A stretch of 64,000 bases of DNA, taken from Scortum barcoo. Lineage: Eukaryota > Chordata > Actinopteri > Centrarchiformes > Terapontidae. Below, piece after piece: positions 1-14,164 of this stretch. The stretch lies in contig CM041550.1 of the NCBI GenBank assembly GCA_023238725.1, forward strand, positions 23,824,586 to 23,888,585. Direction: 5' to 3'. Below the pieces are notes generated by a model, which searched no databases, was not told where the DNA came from, and worked only from the letters and a program-made list of their open reading frames with translations. Numbering within the stretch: the stretch's first letter is position 1; each line of letters begins with the position of its first letter. Both the position numbers and the translations under genes were made by a program.

Positions 1-585
1 GAGAGGAACTTATCTAAAGTTGTGATTGCATGTTTCATGTTGCAAATTCAGTGAAAAGGGCCCTTAATCGGATACATGAAACAACCTCAACCTTAAGGTT
101 CAGCTGTACCTTTATTACTATATAGACACTTTAGTTATGAAATGGATAATTTATAATAATCATGGTTGCACAGTTAGGTTTAGCAGAAAACTGCCAGCTC
201 TTTGAGGGAGCTCTTAAAGAATCTGTAAATCTGTGCCGATCCCCCTTTTAATAAACATATCCATGAATTAAATCTTATATCAATCTTACACTAAAAACAA
301 TATAAAATGTTCACCAGCAGAGTAATAGTGACTTGGCGTCAGGTTAAAATGGCTGCACTCTACACCTGCTTGAATTGATTGGATATTATCAGTCAGCTGA
401 TAGCCACAGAGCTGATGAATGAGCCAATGATTGTTAAATCTTTGGATTTTATGCCTGAACTAACACTGCTTTATTCCAGCTGAGAATTACTTTCTTGACA
501 TGGTTTGACTCTAGTTATCCCCTCAGAGTGAAGGGTCACTGCAAATCAATACAATGTTGTTGTGACTGATCACCTGACCTGATCA

Positions 586-832
586 CGAAACATTTCTATC
601 CTGATGGAAGTGGTCTCTTCCAGGGTTACAGTGCCTGGGATAAAAAATTATTTGAACCATATGCTATGGCCTTCACAGTCACCACATCTCAACTATGGGA
701 GAATTTGGAGCGACGTGTTAGACAGAGGTCTCCACCATCATCATCAACACAACAAATAAGGGAATATATTTTGAAGAATGGTGTTGATCCCTTCATGGGG
801 AGACTTGTGACAAATTAAACAATTGAACAATA
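586..832 (+). pseudogene. Tc1/mariner-like transposase C-terminal remnant
   Basis: Reading plus-strand frames gives a decayed transposase tail: a KHFYPDGSGLFQ-like piece, then an eroded stretch, then QLWENLERRVRQRSPPSSST and a QIREY segment. This resembles the C-terminal region of Tc1-like transposases (the part around the last catalytic acid, usually PxLNPIEHLWE...). The catalytic motifs are lost and no terminal repeats were found, so it is an old fragment. A second, better preserved copy of the same family lies at about 25,683-25,965. Confidence 0.65.
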
Positions 833-3800
833 ACTCGTCAAAGGTGGGTCACATTAGGTTACATGACAACTAGTGAAGCCCATTATAGTGTCTGTCAGTC
901 AAACAGTCATCAACAAAGAGTTTGAAATAACTGTTCTTTTTTATTGATCCAGTATGGTGTAGAGGAGAGGGCTAGGGTAAGGTTTATAGGAGTTAGTAAG
1001 CAAACAGGATCTTTACAAGTATAGTACCACAAAAGTACGTGTGTGTATTTGTCTGTGTGTGATGGTGGTAGTGAGGACACCCTGGCTGTCAGCTTCAGAC
1101 AAGATACGCTCACTAAACAGAGCTGAATGTCTTCACAGCACCAGCTGTAACCCATGGTGATGGTGAGCCTGCCCAGTAGCTGGGCATTATGCAAATGTAA
1201 ATCACGCTTGACTGGCCACAAGACTGTGTGTGTGTCCATCGCATGGCTTCACATTTCACCCAAACTTTATTGGTGCCAGTGGCCTTTTGTCTGCTTTAAT
1301 TGAATTAACTTCTCAGAAATGAACCTTGTTGCAGGAGAGCGATGGGACATTGCACAGCCATCACCTCGGCATGGGAGCTTTTAATGGTGTTTACATTGGA
1401 ATCATTCAGCGCTTTTGAAGAAAAGGAGCTTCTCGTTTAGCAAATTTATAACTTTAACATTTTCTTTCTAGGAACTACATGAGACATTCGTCACGGCCTT
1501 GGAACATAATGGATTAGCAAATAAACAATTACCATTGAAAGACTTTTCTGTCATTTTATGTCATGTTTCAGCCCCCTGGGAAAGTGCTTTCACTTCAGAG
1601 GTCACATCTTAATACTGGCTGTCCTTCATACTTGTGACTCACTTTGGACAGCTGCACTATAGAAAAAGTCTGAGGCCTTGAAAACCTTTTTTCTCAATGA
1701 GCTTTTTACTATTACCCATGTGCTCCTACATGCATGCGAAATTTTCTGCCAAAGTTAGAACAGTGGTTTGAAGTTGAAGGGGTTTGGCTGGTAAAAGATG
1801 ATGTCACATATTTCTGAGCACCAAACAGCATCTAAATAAAAACATAATGGCAGTTGGTGGGTTATTTATGGTATGCTTTATATTTAAATAAAATCTGATC
1901 AAACTACACCCACAGAGTCTTGATGAAGTAGAATAGCCACTTCTTTTATTTGTGAAACTCTTATTTTAAATTTGGTTGTTGTTGATGTAGTCATGAATAT
2001 GTACGGCTTTAAGACCAAATCGGCCTATTTCACAGCGCATTGCCTCAAGCATTATTGTTATTGTCAAAAACATTGTGAATAATTGGAAATGTGTCTTGGA
2101 AACAGCGGCACAGAAGCATATTTTCAGCTTGGACAATTTTAAAATCTACCACAATACACATATATTGAGCAAACATTTTAATTCGTATATAATTTACTTT
2201 TGTTTATAGTTTAAGTTATAAGACTTTAATTTATATAGCATTACTAACACCGCCTTTTAAATCCATGAGCATTTGTGAGCAATTATGTCAGTAAATCACA
2301 GTTTAAAGCGTCAATGTCAATGACCCCATCTGCTGGTTAAAAAGAGCAGTATCAATAAAATCTTATAGAGTGTGAATAGTCCTGAGCTCTACTTTGAAGT
2401 GCCTTGTATATTTTAGAAAACTGTCTTCAGATAAAATACAGCTCTGTGCCATTGTTTTGGCTACAAGCTGCAGTCTGAAAGAAGGATTGTGTTCCCTGTT
2501 TATTGGTTGTCTTTCTTTTTCTTTCATGTCTGCCTGTCCCTAGTCAAAATGGCAGCGACCCACCCAGACACCGAGCAAACAGTGTCACATGGTTTTCCTC
2601 CTGAAGATAAAAGAGCGGTGGAAATTCAAATGTTTGGCCAGTCTCTGAGATAATGTGAAGCAAACAAGTTCCCGTCATCTTGATATGTTTGATTTCTGCA
2701 GAGTTACAGAATTGAATAAAACAGTGAGTGTGTCTTTGGTGCTGAGAGTAGGGCTGGCATTTTAGCTTGGCTCCATCAGACGTGTGGGAAAAATTATCAA
2801 CTTAATTTGCAACCTCAAGTTCACTTTGAAACATTTCAGTGTTGTTGGTAGATTGGGTTGAATTTCTGTTGGACTAAGGCACTATGACGACTCTTTATTC
2901 AAAATGTAAACTACAATTCAAACAAAAAAATCTGCATTCAATCTGGTGAAGTTCCTCATGATACCAAATTATCATTCACGTCATTGATCAAACTTCAAGA
3001 CTTTCTTTGACAGCTTTGATTCTTTTTGGGTGCTGTGCCTGTGGTAACCATATAGTATTTTTTGAATAATTCTAATCTCAGACAGCAGGTGTTAGAGAAC
3101 TGGCCACAGTAGAGCTTAGTGGTAATATAAGACACAAGACAATTGTAGAAAATGACAAAGAGACCCCAGGAATGTGACAAAAAAAGTGAAAGTGCAGAGA
3201 AAGGAATGTTATCCAGTGAGGTGATAAGAGTGTTACAGCGGAGCGAGCTGCTATCTGATAATTCAGCCATTAAAACAGCTTGCTCAGTTTAATCTAATAC
3301 TGTCTGAAGGCACTTTATCTAACTACAGACTGTTGAATCCATTACTGTTATCTCTAACAAGAGCAGCCCAACCTTTCAGGACAGATAACGTATAGCAGTG
3401 AAACATTTTCAGTATGTTCTTGCATCAACTGTGATGTTTGCTCCTGTGATTAAATATCATTTAGCATGCAAATATTTGATCTAAATAAAGAGCTGTATCT
3501 CATAATGTGTAGAAAGTAAGCCTTTCCCACAGGATGCATTAGACTTGTGACTACTGGTGACTACATGTGAGGATGTATTCACATTTCATGATGAATACTC
3601 CCCTTTAACAGGTGAATGCAATGCTATATGGGTCAAGTAGGTCAATGGATTGGACTATTCAACAGTGATACGTGAATACTGTAACTATGGTAACTTGTTA
3701 TGGTACTATGAATCAATTCCCAACGAAATATCAGCCTGCAACCTGAGTTGGTACACAGTTATTAACAGCCCCTGACAACACAATACAATGATGTGTGGAG

Positions 3801-6800
3801 GTATTCAGGCTATTTTCAGAGTCATGCTATGATGGCTTGCCAAGGCAGACAGGCACGCAGAAGGCAAAGAAGTAGCAGATTATGTTCTCAGAAGTTCTGT
3901 GACTAATGTAATGTAAAATGAAGTTGGCTTAAAGGGTAAAACCCCTCAATTTAGGTAATCCAATATGCTATTCTTCCAGTCTGGGAAAGTCCATGTCGAA
4001 CCTACGTCAGGACTACAGACCTTTATGCTCGATACTCTGTTGCTGCTGTTATTTAATCTTAACCATCACTTGTGTTTGGTGTGTTGTTTATAATGAGGAT
4101 GTTACACACAGTTGCATATTATGCCCCATGCACATTTAAAAAGAGCTACATCACAAAGCACATGAGTATAGAGTACAAACAACATGATGGTATATATGTC
4201 AGTAGATAATTAACAAGAAATGACACTTTGAATACCAAAAGGCACTGAAAACTTATTTTTTCAGCTGTAAAATGGCCCCACTAACTACACATCTTGTTCA
4301 CAAACAAATCTATACTTCATCTTTTAAACAGTTAGCTCTCAAATGTAGTCACGTAGTCACGTACGTATAAAAAGATAACTAAATCTGTAGACAAATTCCT
4401 ATGAGCTCATATTATAGCTCATTTTATCGCCCTTTACACATGTGAGGACAAAATAGAATCAGTATATTTTCAGCATGAGTGTGAACACAGCCTTGGGGTT
4501 ACCATAAATAAACTCCCAGCCTCCCTATATGATATCAACGTGTGGCACACCGCTGGGGTAGGATTTCAGGCTCGTGCAACAAATGTGTAGCATCAGGTCC
4601 GAGAGTGTGATTTACTTAAAGATTCCTTCGCCCAGTGCATAGGACGGGATACACCCACTCTCATTAACAGGGATCAGGACGGGAACGTGGAACATGTGCC
4701 GCTTCTTTATGGAGGGCTATCGAGTGTCTACTCCTGTTCTACTAATAACAACGGCATGACAAACTTTCCCTGCAGAACAATCAACTGTTGTAGCTGCCTG
4801 TGTTATCTTTCAGGCACTGGAGACACAGAAAAGTATCATACAGATTAAGAGTAATGTTTCTCCAAAAACATTCATAAAGAAATATATGAATCAGTTCACA
4901 ATGCATGCATCTCCTTTACTACCCAAAGGCTAGTCACATCCATTCCAGTAAATAAACAGTCTGTTTGTTTATTAGATATGTTAGGGTTACATGTTATTAT
5001 GCCCATTACGTTTCCCCTCCCAGTCCAGTGTGAAACAACATTCCAGCACAAATACCTATGAAATTCCTCCACAGCGGAATGTCTAAGTGTGCAAACCTAT
5101 CCTTTTAAAAACCAGTGAGGGCAAACTAGCAACAATGATCTGCCTCGGCTTGTTACAAGCAGTGGTGCAAAATAGAGAGAGAGAAAAAAACAAACTGGGG
5201 TCTTTCTTCCTGTGTATATTCAGCGTAAATGCAGCATGTCAAAAGGGGGATTTATTACGTCCCCAAAAAAAAACATTCTCCCGATGATGAAAACATGATT
5301 GGGCGACCTGGGTAGCCCAGCCTAACTTCTGCTCCACTGTCACACTAATTACCCTTGGAGCCCTGTGGCATCCGACCTTGGTGAAAAAACCCCCGGGAAA
5401 AGAGGAGAGCCACAAATATCAACAAAAGACACATTTTGAGGCGAAAGGGATGCGACCTCGGAGAGAGCCGAGCTCCCTGTCCATCACTCGGAAGTCTTGT
5501 GAATGGCTACAAAGGCCCCCAGAGTGAGACTTTGTTGGATTTGGACTTTGCCAAGAGCGAATGCCACTTTGCCTTGCCAAGTATTAGGGAGAAGACAAGA
5601 AAATCCCCCCACACGTTGAGAAATATCAACAAAACTAGAGCATAAAGGCCACATTCACGGGTGCACAAAGCCACAGATGCTAGATGGTATAGGGCTAAAC
5701 GGAGTGTATTATGTTGCACCAATGCCACAAGGTCTGAGGTAGAAGTTAGGCCTCTGCTTTACATTCCAAGAAAAGGGGCACACAACCGTGACTCTGGGGG
5801 GAAATACAGTTGCCCTGTGCCTTAATCTATCATTCTGACTGTCATTCTATCCACTGTGCATTGCCAAGTGAATTAAAGACACTTTAAGAAGCTCAATGAA
5901 CGCCTTTTGTATCCCATTATCTTCTTGTTCCACAGGCTTTGTGGGCAACGTTACGCATCACTGAATCAGTAATGTCTTGAAAGGCTGTTTGGAAAAGAAA
6001 TATCCGCTCATCGGATTCACACATCCTTTGACCACGGAGCATTGAAAGTAAAGGCGTTGACTTCCCAACTGGATAAAAAGGCTCAAGTTATCAGACGGTT
6101 CCTTGCAAGCTGTTGGCTCAAGCTGGAGAATTCCTCTTCTAATTTTGCAATGTAACACACACATTCCCGTCTATATTCATCTACTGCATCTACATTCTCA
6201 GACAGGACTCTGAATACTCTGATGTTGCACAGAACAAAATGCATTGAACACTCTACATCCAAACAAATAAACTAACACAACATTTGATATTTTCATACTT
6301 GATGGCTTAGCTCATTATCTGGAGCTCAACAAACGTCTTGATGTGCTCTGAGCTGAAAGCTGAGACTACACTGATATATCTACATATCAATACATTTTTA
6401 ATCGTATTTTATTCAACTCTAAACTTTCAAATGTATGTTGATAGAAACTTGCTTTCATGATTAGTGCACATGTTTCTCACTAAGTAACTGGATCATATTA
6501 TCCACTTACTGGGATGTTTGTTGGGACCGATGCGGATTAGCAGAAAAACTTTTTAAATAGAATAAATCAGAATGACATTTGCTGGTCGGACCTGGTTTAA
6601 CCTGCTGGGAGCTGCACTGTGGGAGAGCCTTACCACATCAAGACAGACAGATGCAGGCAAGTAGACAATTAAACTCTCCGGCTTACAGTAACTTAACTCA
6701 CACACTGATTCTTTGATATCTTCTCCTGTTACCTGAATCTGCTACCTATCATTGTCAAGGTAAATGTGATCCAGCATCTCCTGCTCAGACTGTCATGTGA

Positions 6801-9800
6801 AGAATAGCTCTATTTAAAGAAGCTTCCAACTCGGAAATAAAACGCAGAAACGTCTGCAAGAGGTTAAATTCCTGTGTGCATGGGCATTAAAAGGTAAAAT
6901 GACAGGGGTTAACCTTGCTGAGGCATCACAACCCTCTCCCGGGTCAAGCACACACCAGGCACCTTTCCACAGAGACACACACAGAGAGGGTCTTGTTCTT
7001 CGGCCCATGTGCAGATCAGCACCGGCAGGAAGGAGTGAAATGATAGGCCTCCCCAGAGACGCAGCACAGAGGACACACTGTTTCCCCACAGCTAAAGCAT
7101 CCACTGGAATGTAATATGGGGCGGCAGGTAACTCTCAGTTCACCGCATACCTTTATCGAAAATCTTCAAATCCCAGGAAAGCCCCCGCCTGCCGTCTGAC
7201 ACTTTGGTGGGAATTCAGAAACAGGGTAGATAGAGAGCCGGACTTGACAGGCATCAGACTGAAATGAGGATTAGTTTCTTAAGGAGGGATAGTCAACGCG
7301 GTCTTACTTATTATGATGTACCTATGTTGAGAGTTCAGGCTGCTGGTTGCTTGAGGGCTGGCAAACAGAAACCTGTCCTAGGTCAGATTTAATATTGCTT
7401 TATAAAGGTTGTTATAGTTACAGCATTTCAGAGGCATTTCCTTATTGCACTATAGATTGTAGTTCACATTGAGGTACACTGACAACAACTGAGCCTGTTC
7501 TCATGTAAAGATGTGCTCATTTTCACAAAAGGGGAAGTAAGGGAAAAGTCCAGAGTTGTAAATGCACTTACAATTTATGTACATTACATCAATCATTGTT
7601 TTGCAGTTTATCATTGACAGTGATAAACCAAATTGTGCTTCACACAAGTGAGCTGTGGGGTCCACTCTGTGATGACCCACGATGTGAAAAGATAGCAAAG
7701 GAGAGATATTTTCTGTGCATAATTTTGTAGATATACTCTACTCAGAAAACCACTAACAGAAAAATAACATGTAGAAAAGAGCTTGACTGATACCCAAAGA
7801 ACCCACAGACCTCACTGAATAACCACAAAAAAGAGTTTTGAACCACCTTAAAAGTGAAGTTCACCAGTCAACCCCTATTCTGGTGAAATCCCAGAAGACA
7901 GTGTGCTGTAACAAAAGTGGTCTGGCCCTAAAAGGAGACGGCGTCTGGCAGCAACTCGCAGATCAGACACTGAGAGCAGAAAGTAATGCTGACCAAATGC
8001 AGACTCCAAATATGTGAAGAATCGCTTTAGTTTTGTTATTTTATTTAGATATTTAAATACAATTTAGAAACAACCCCAACATCTATGTATCCACAGGGCG
8101 GATGGTGGATTATGGAAACCAAGCAGTATTTTAACTAGGCAGTGTTTTGTATGTTGGATAAAATGAGATGTCAGATGGTGATAGTGCCACAGATTCCACA
8201 GTTATCCAGACCAACAAAACCAAACCAACACTGTTCTGAATTATCATCAACATGTTCGCTTTATCTTTATGAGGTTAGTATTTAACTCAAAGCACTATTG
8301 TGCACATGCCACTGCTAACATGGCAGCGGACTCCACGAAACTAATGAATGACTGCTTGGACTTCACTTATAGCAACATTATCTTGTGAACAGTTAATGTA
8401 CTTTAAATGCCTCACACCCCTCCCTCTGATGCAGCTGCTGCTACAGACACAGAGTCAACACACTACCAACTTATCCTGTTCATTTGGCTGACACGTTCGT
8501 AATAATTTCCTACTTACACAGCAGCAGACACTGCAATGTGGACATTGGAGTCACGTTCCTTCAATCCACTCTTAATTTATCTCTGGGCTTGGCCTGCCAA
8601 ATAAAGCAGTGTGATTGCATACAGTCACCAGAAAGATACTAAAAATAGACAGAGATTTTCTCTAAATTAGATGGAATTAAATCGTGGTGCTGACACCTGT
8701 GAAAGATAACCTGCTAATGTAGAAGTCCATTTCATCAACACACTGAAAAAAGGAAAGGAAGAGACTATAGGAAAATAATAAAGGGCTTCAGTTGCTGGCT
8801 TATTTTCTCGCTAACACACACATGCAAATGGTGCTTACTAAGCTTTGGTGGTATCTATTTTTTCATACCTTCATACCTTCCTTACATTTCACCCAGATGT
8901 ACAGTATATAAAAAAAACATAAAAGCTGAGCCTAGTCTTACTAGGTTTAAATACTTACAGCCCATAGCATAATGAATAGAAAGGAAATAAGCACCTACAG
9001 GGTTTAATATTAACACACACCAAACACCAAATGTGGGTAGGTTTTCTGTTTGGGGACTAAAGGTCCAAAGGACCAGATGACACTTGTTGTTGCGGTGGAT
9101 GTGGACACATGAGTGGGCATCACTGGTGGCAGACTGGTGCGCTACAAACACAACGCTCCAACACAGCATCTAGGTATCAGTTTAATAGAAAGAGCAGCAT
9201 CTGTATTTTTGGCGGTAATTAAAATTATACCTCCAGATTCATAAATACCCTGGTAGTATATACCAAATGTACAGTACAGGAGGTTAGCTTTTATACAGCA
9301 AAATCATTCTAACAGTCAAGCTCGGGAGAATAAAACAAGGTGAAAATTCACAGTGTTCAATCTAAACATTGACTGTGTCTGTCTCTTCACCAGCTACTTT
9401 TTTTCCGTCAGCTCACTCATCACTTGACACTGGGAACACTATCAGCTATTCTGAGCTAATGTGCTGGGAGTGGCTGCCTGAGGTTTTATATGGGGTGGTT
9501 AGTGCAAGTCTTTGGGATTCAATCATACAGAAGGAACTGATGCCATTCCTGTGCGATTGTGTTCTGTTCATCTGTTGGCCGTCCATCAGCCGTGCGCTGC
9601 CTTTATACAACAACCCCTAGATGCAAAGCATACGGCGCACATTCTTCCTGAAGCCTGTTCAAGACGCCCTCATCTGGTTCAAAGTCTCGGTTGTGTGCAA
9701 AGTTTGGTTTTGGTTCTTACATGAGGGTTTTACTTTCTGGCTGATTGTTATCGCTCTTGAAGGTTCTGGAGCCGCGGGCCTCCCTGAGCGCCGCTGACAA

Positions 9801-10615
9801 AGGCTCATCTTTATCTGGGACACAAACCACATGAACTGCAGATAGACAAAGAGCAATTACCACAGGAAGCGATTTCTCTGCACCTGAGCACACCTGCAAC
9901 ACAAACAGCTTGAAAAAAAGAGCAAATGGTATGCAAAAAAAAAGCCAAGGTGAGCACACCATTTAGCAAGGTAAATAAGCTCCAGAGAAGTGAAGATTCT
10001 ACGCATAGCAGATAAAACAGATCAACCAGTGAACAATTATTATACCTGGTGACTGAGTGATTCAAATTCAAGACAACGTTACGTCTCCACCTCGGCCTTG
10101 CAGAACAGCGACGAAGAGCTGCACATTTGTCAGGCTCCTTTCGAATCACAAGGGAATGCTGATTTTTGTTTACACTCAGCATGACTGACACTTGGCTACT
10201 TCACTTGAGTGACTATTTTCAACACTTTAGCACCACTTCATTACTTCGACCACAGCTCTGCTGGCAGAGTCGGGGCATTCATTTCCCACCGCTCTCCGTG
10301 TGCCCACAGCCCTACACGCCTCTGTGCCAGCTGTTTGTCTGCGCCACCAGACAAGTCAGCATATCTGGGAAAAGTCACCCGAGATGTCTCTGTAGTGCTA
10401 CTTCCCAGCAGCACAGGAACTACACTGGTTAATATACAGTATGTCTGTGCTGCTGTGGGCGATAATATGAGTTGATTATATCAGTGATAAAAGGGGTTCT
10501 ACATCCACATAACTATTAAACAAATCATCTAGACAAGTGATTCCCAGCCAGGGATAACTGTCTCCCAGCTGGTATAGGAGACCTGGAAAGATTATGAGAT
10601 AGCTCATTAAAGAAT

Positions 10616-10661
<46 letters not shown>

Positions 10662-11200
10662 TTAGGAAACAGGCTAACAGGATATCTGACAACAGGACAC
10701 TAAGCATGAACATTGACAGGCCCGGGACCACAGTGTCTCCACTTTTATGTGGTTAAATTCAAGTGAAGTTGTGGTTTGTACTGAGATTAAATGAACTCAT
10801 CTGGACCAAGATGGGTGGTGTTGATGGAGGGGTGCTCTGGTTCATCTGATGGAGCTGTGTGGGTGCATCACTCAGAGAAAGTTAGGAGACTGGAAATGCA
10901 CGTAAAGACAGGTAAAAAGAGGACAGCATTCACTTTAAACAGCTGGTCTTATATCATATATACATATATTATCTGAGAGATAAGGTCGTGAATCCTTCAT
11001 CATGGACTCCAAATAACTGTTACCAAAGTAAAACCAAAGTCACCTACCAGAGGCTCATTACAACCTCGACATGACTCTGTCAGATCAGACTGAGCCCACA
11101 TCACATGAGCAGTCTTCATCACAGGTCACAGGTCACTGACCACATTCCACAGGAGAGAAACTCAGAGCCTCAGCTGCACAGCTCTGTTACATTCAACAAA
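833..11200. other. Long stretch with no recognisable gene
   Basis: AT-rich non-coding sequence. Small open frames of 60-126 codons occur on both strands, but none shows a domain, repeat or exon-like pattern that I recognise. A somewhat GC-richer patch at roughly 5.3-7.2 kb could hold conserved non-coding elements, which cannot be judged from a single genome. If the orphan minus-strand exon at 11.7 kb is real, this stretch would be its first intron. Confidence 0.5.
10622..10660. repeat. (GT)n microsatellite
   Basis: About 19 uninterrupted GT units in the gene-free left part of the window. Confidence 0.97.
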
Positions 11201-11229
11201 CTCTACCAATCAAAGCAGCCAACTGACCA

Positions 11230-12110
11230 CCACAGACTCTCCAGCAGAGGGTGGGACGAAGAGACAGGCAATTAGTCCCATCACATCAGGACAGGTGGGA
11301 TCACTGCTCACGATCCCCGCGCTTTTTGCCGTCGAGGGCAAGCACGACTGAACTTGGAGCCTTCAGAGCTGCCCTCGGCGGTCATGACGGTGAATGGTTT
11401 ACCTCATCCAGCCACAGGCACCCACTGAATGCCTGGCGTCAAAGCGGGTATTAGACAGACAATGCAGCAGGATTGATGGCTGTGTACAGGCTGTGTCTTA
11501 CCTGTTCAACAGCCACCGGCTACGATCCGAGCACACGCTCCTTCCTGACTGCAGTGTGTGTGGAGGACTTTCCCCTGACTCACACTGCATGTTCAGCTCG
11601 CAAAGTGGAAAAACCAAAGGTCGGAAATCCTTATCTTTGATCCGAGTCGGACATAAAGACATGCCATGTGGGTCATAAAGCGCACACATGTACCTGCAGG
11701 CAGCTTACCTGCTTCACGCTCTCTGTCCTCATCTTCGTCTTCTTCTCCTCCTCATGGTGGTACGCGGGCATTTGCAGAAAATCCTCTTCACAGCAGATGA
11801 AGCTCACCGTGCATCCCATCCGAGCGGAGCCAGAGCGCACACGTCCAGACCAGATCCAGATCCAGACCCATCCACGACCCGAGCCCCTCAGCGCGCCCCC
11901 CTCCGAGAGCTCTGCTCCCGGACCAGACCGCAGACAGATGTGCGCATCACCGCAGCTGTCAGAGGGAGTTTACCTTTGTTTGTTTGTTTGTTTGTCTGAA
12001 GAAGTTTCGCACTTGTTTTTCAGCCAGTCAGACGTGAGGTGAAGAGACGTCCCACCGCAGACACACTGAGAGGACGGACAGGTAGTCTGCAGCTCTCTCT
12101 CTCTCTCTGG
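11230..12110. promoter_or_regulatory. GC-rich promoter-like patch (candidate)
   Basis: This stretch is much richer in G+C and CpG than its AT-rich surroundings (for example CCCCGCGC and CCCTCGGCGGTC around 11.3 kb, and a dense block at 11.82-11.96 kb). It is followed by CT, CA and TTG simple repeats at 12.09-12.18 kb. It contains two good minus-strand splice donors: AACAG|GTAAGA near 11,503 and AAGCAG|GTAAGC at 11,708/11,709. Together these suggest the 5' end of a minus-strand gene whose body lies to the left, mostly outside the window. That is inference; no transcript evidence is available. Confidence 0.3.
11709..11771 (-). CDS. Orphan first coding exon candidate, unknown gene
   Basis: On the minus strand an ATG at 11,771 opens 21 codons (MPAYHHEEEKKTKMRTESVKQ minus its last residue is the 20-residue core) and runs straight into a consensus donor CAG|GTAAGC, phase 0, inside the GC-rich patch. 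The short peptide is acidic then basic and matches nothing I recognise. No downstream exon was identified between 1 and 11.7 kb. It could equally be non-coding leader sequence or chance. Confidence 0.2.
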
Positions 12111-12182
12111 CTCTCTCTCACACACACACACACACACACCCTTACATTACTGATGTATGTTTTGTTGTTGTTGTTGTTGTTT
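12092..12182. repeat. Compound (CT)n / (CA)n / (TTG)n microsatellites
   Basis: Consecutive simple repeats: CT at about 12,092-12,119, CA at 12,119-12,139, and TTG at about 12,161-12,182, just upstream (minus sense) of the orphan exon candidate. Confidence 0.9.
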
Positions 12183-12330
12183 TGTCATCTAAAATCAGAG
12201 GTGACTCATTGTTTAATAGCCTGCACGTGCGCAAACATACAAATCTGCCACACGTGCTCGCTTTGAATGATTTGGTTTGTAAAAAGAAGAAAGAACTATT
12301 TCCTGCTGTGTTTTCACTTCACTGGTATAG

Positions 12331-12434
12331 GTCCATCTGTGTCCATCTGTGTCCATCTGGCCTGAAGGTCCACGTGTGCTTCATAAATGACTTGTGGCCC
12401 CAGCTGATCTCACCAAACCAAACCAAACCAAACC
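12331..12434. repeat. Short tandem repeats: 10-mer x3 and (CCAAA)n
   Basis: Three tandem copies of GTCCATCTGT at 12,331-12,360, then five AACCA-type units at about 12,411-12,434. Confidence 0.85.
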
Positions 12435-12699
12435 AGCCCAAATCAAAGCAAAGCACTGGCCTGGGATCAGTCACAGCACCGTGGTCTGAGCAGTGCTGTG
12501 GTATCTACGTGAAGTTACGGCGCCCCCTGCTGGGTGGTTTGTCACCCAGTAGGCAGAAACATTACAAATTTCCACACTCCATTCTATGTTTAATTACGGT
12601 TGTATTATGTGTTTGTATTACATACAGACACAATATAATCCAAGCCTTACCTAGGTGTATAACTATTATCATTATAATAACTCAATATAATATCTTTTT

Positions 12700-12945
12700 T
12701 TAAACTTTTTATTATGATAATAACTTTTTGCAGTGATCTGGTTGTGCAATATCCTCTTTCTACACCCATCTGTGCAATAAGTATTTATATTTAGATTTAT
12801 ATTTATCTTTATTCTGTTTATTGTATATATTATGTACTGTACATATTCATTGTATTTTTATTTCTATTGTGTTCTCTTGTATCAGAGCAACTGGAACACC
12901 AAATTTCCCCCTGGGATAAATAAAGTATTCTGATTCTGATTAAAA
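12700..12945 (+). repeat. LINE 3' tail remnant
   Basis: The stretch ends in AATTTCCCCCTGGGATAAAT followed by AAAGTATTCTGATTCTGATT. This is the typical 3' terminus of fish non-LTR retrotransposons: a 'TTTCCCC..GGGAT(C/A)AATAAAGT' block then short TCTGAT repeats. The 5' part with the reverse transcriptase is absent, as expected for 5'-truncated copies. The exact clade is not assigned. Confidence 0.6.
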
Positions 12946-13716
12946 TCTCAGTATACATTATATAGTGTTGCTGCCCCATTGGCCTGTGAGTCATTAGTAC
13001 GTCCTCTAACATTCACTGAGGACTAATAGAGACAGTCCAAGGAGAGCAAGGAGAGTTCAGTAGGCCTGTTTCCAGCAGTGAAAGAAGTTCACAGGTCCTT
13101 TACTGAAGAAAAGGGAACATTACAATAATGTTAAACTGCTCCATTATAATTAACAACCCTTCATTCAAAATCTTACTTCATATTAAGTAAAAGATAGAAT
13201 AAAGACAAATACACAAGTGTTATTAGCAATTATTAAAATACTAGTACTCGCTCTGCAGGGCTTCTGTGACTGATATATTATTGTATGACATTATTACATT
13301 GTTAATACTGATGTGTTGTTGCTTAAGCAGCATTTTACTATTGTAGCTGGCTGAGCTGGAGAAAACTATTTTATACAGTTTCATTTTGTCGTTCCCAAAC
13401 TAGGGGTCGGGCCCCTCCAAAGGGCCAACTCCTCAACATGTCTGCGTTCCTTCAGGCACTGAGTTACTGCCACACGATTGGCTGACTGCATATTTGCATT
13501 AACAAGCAAGTGTACAGGCGCACCTGATAAAGTGAGTATATTGGCTTTCCGATTGCTGATTGTGTTTTTGAAGGAGGCAGTATGAAGCTGCATTGAAAAC
13601 AAGCCTACATCAAACAGGCTCAGCTGTGAAACCCGGCTGCTGTTTTCCTCATCACCACCAGGTGTCACCAAGGAGCGGTTAACAGCAGAGGGACTCATCT
13701 CATCTGTTTCTCTATG

Positions 13717-13800
13717 CCAGGGGTGTCAGACTCATTTTCACAGTGCACCACATCAGCACTATGGTTGCCCTCAAAAGGCCGGTTGTGTCAATGGAACTAC
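13717..13800 (+). repeat. Dispersed repeat fragment (CAGGGGTGTCAGACTCAT type)
   Basis: The start CAGGGGTGTCAGACTCAT, followed by a 'ccacatcagca..atggttgccctcaaa.ggccgg' pattern, resembles a common vertebrate hAT-like non-autonomous element. The right end was not located, so the boundary is approximate. Confidence 0.35.
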
Positions 13801-14164
13801 TCTGTAACATATGTTTGTGTACAAATATTGTACATGCATTTACATAAATGTAAAAATATATGCAAGCACATTGCTCTGTGTTATTCTAACATAAATCCCT
13901 TTATCAGGTTAAGAACTCCACATTACCTTCATCAGTCAAAGATCAAACTTTTCAAGTGAATAACAAAGACAAATGTCATCAGACTCAAATAATTACATCA
14001 ACTTTGTTCCAAACTTTTTAGTCACAGTTGAGAGGTGCAGAACCACGGTACAACAAATAACTGTGAGCTGCTGAGAACATGTGACAGATGTGGTATTTTA
14101 CAAAAACAAATGTCTGCAGACAGTGCTGATGAGGAAATATACATCAACTACTGAGAATAACAGG

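Noticed and set aside
9811..10191. 126-codon minus-strand open frame rich in Cys and Leu
   Set aside because: No family resemblance, no splice signals around it and no promoter; length is expected by chance in 64 kb.
12182..12703. 173-codon open frame on the plus strand
   Set aside because: It runs through CCAAA and GTCCATCTGT tandem repeats and into a LINE-like region; there is no protein-like pattern.
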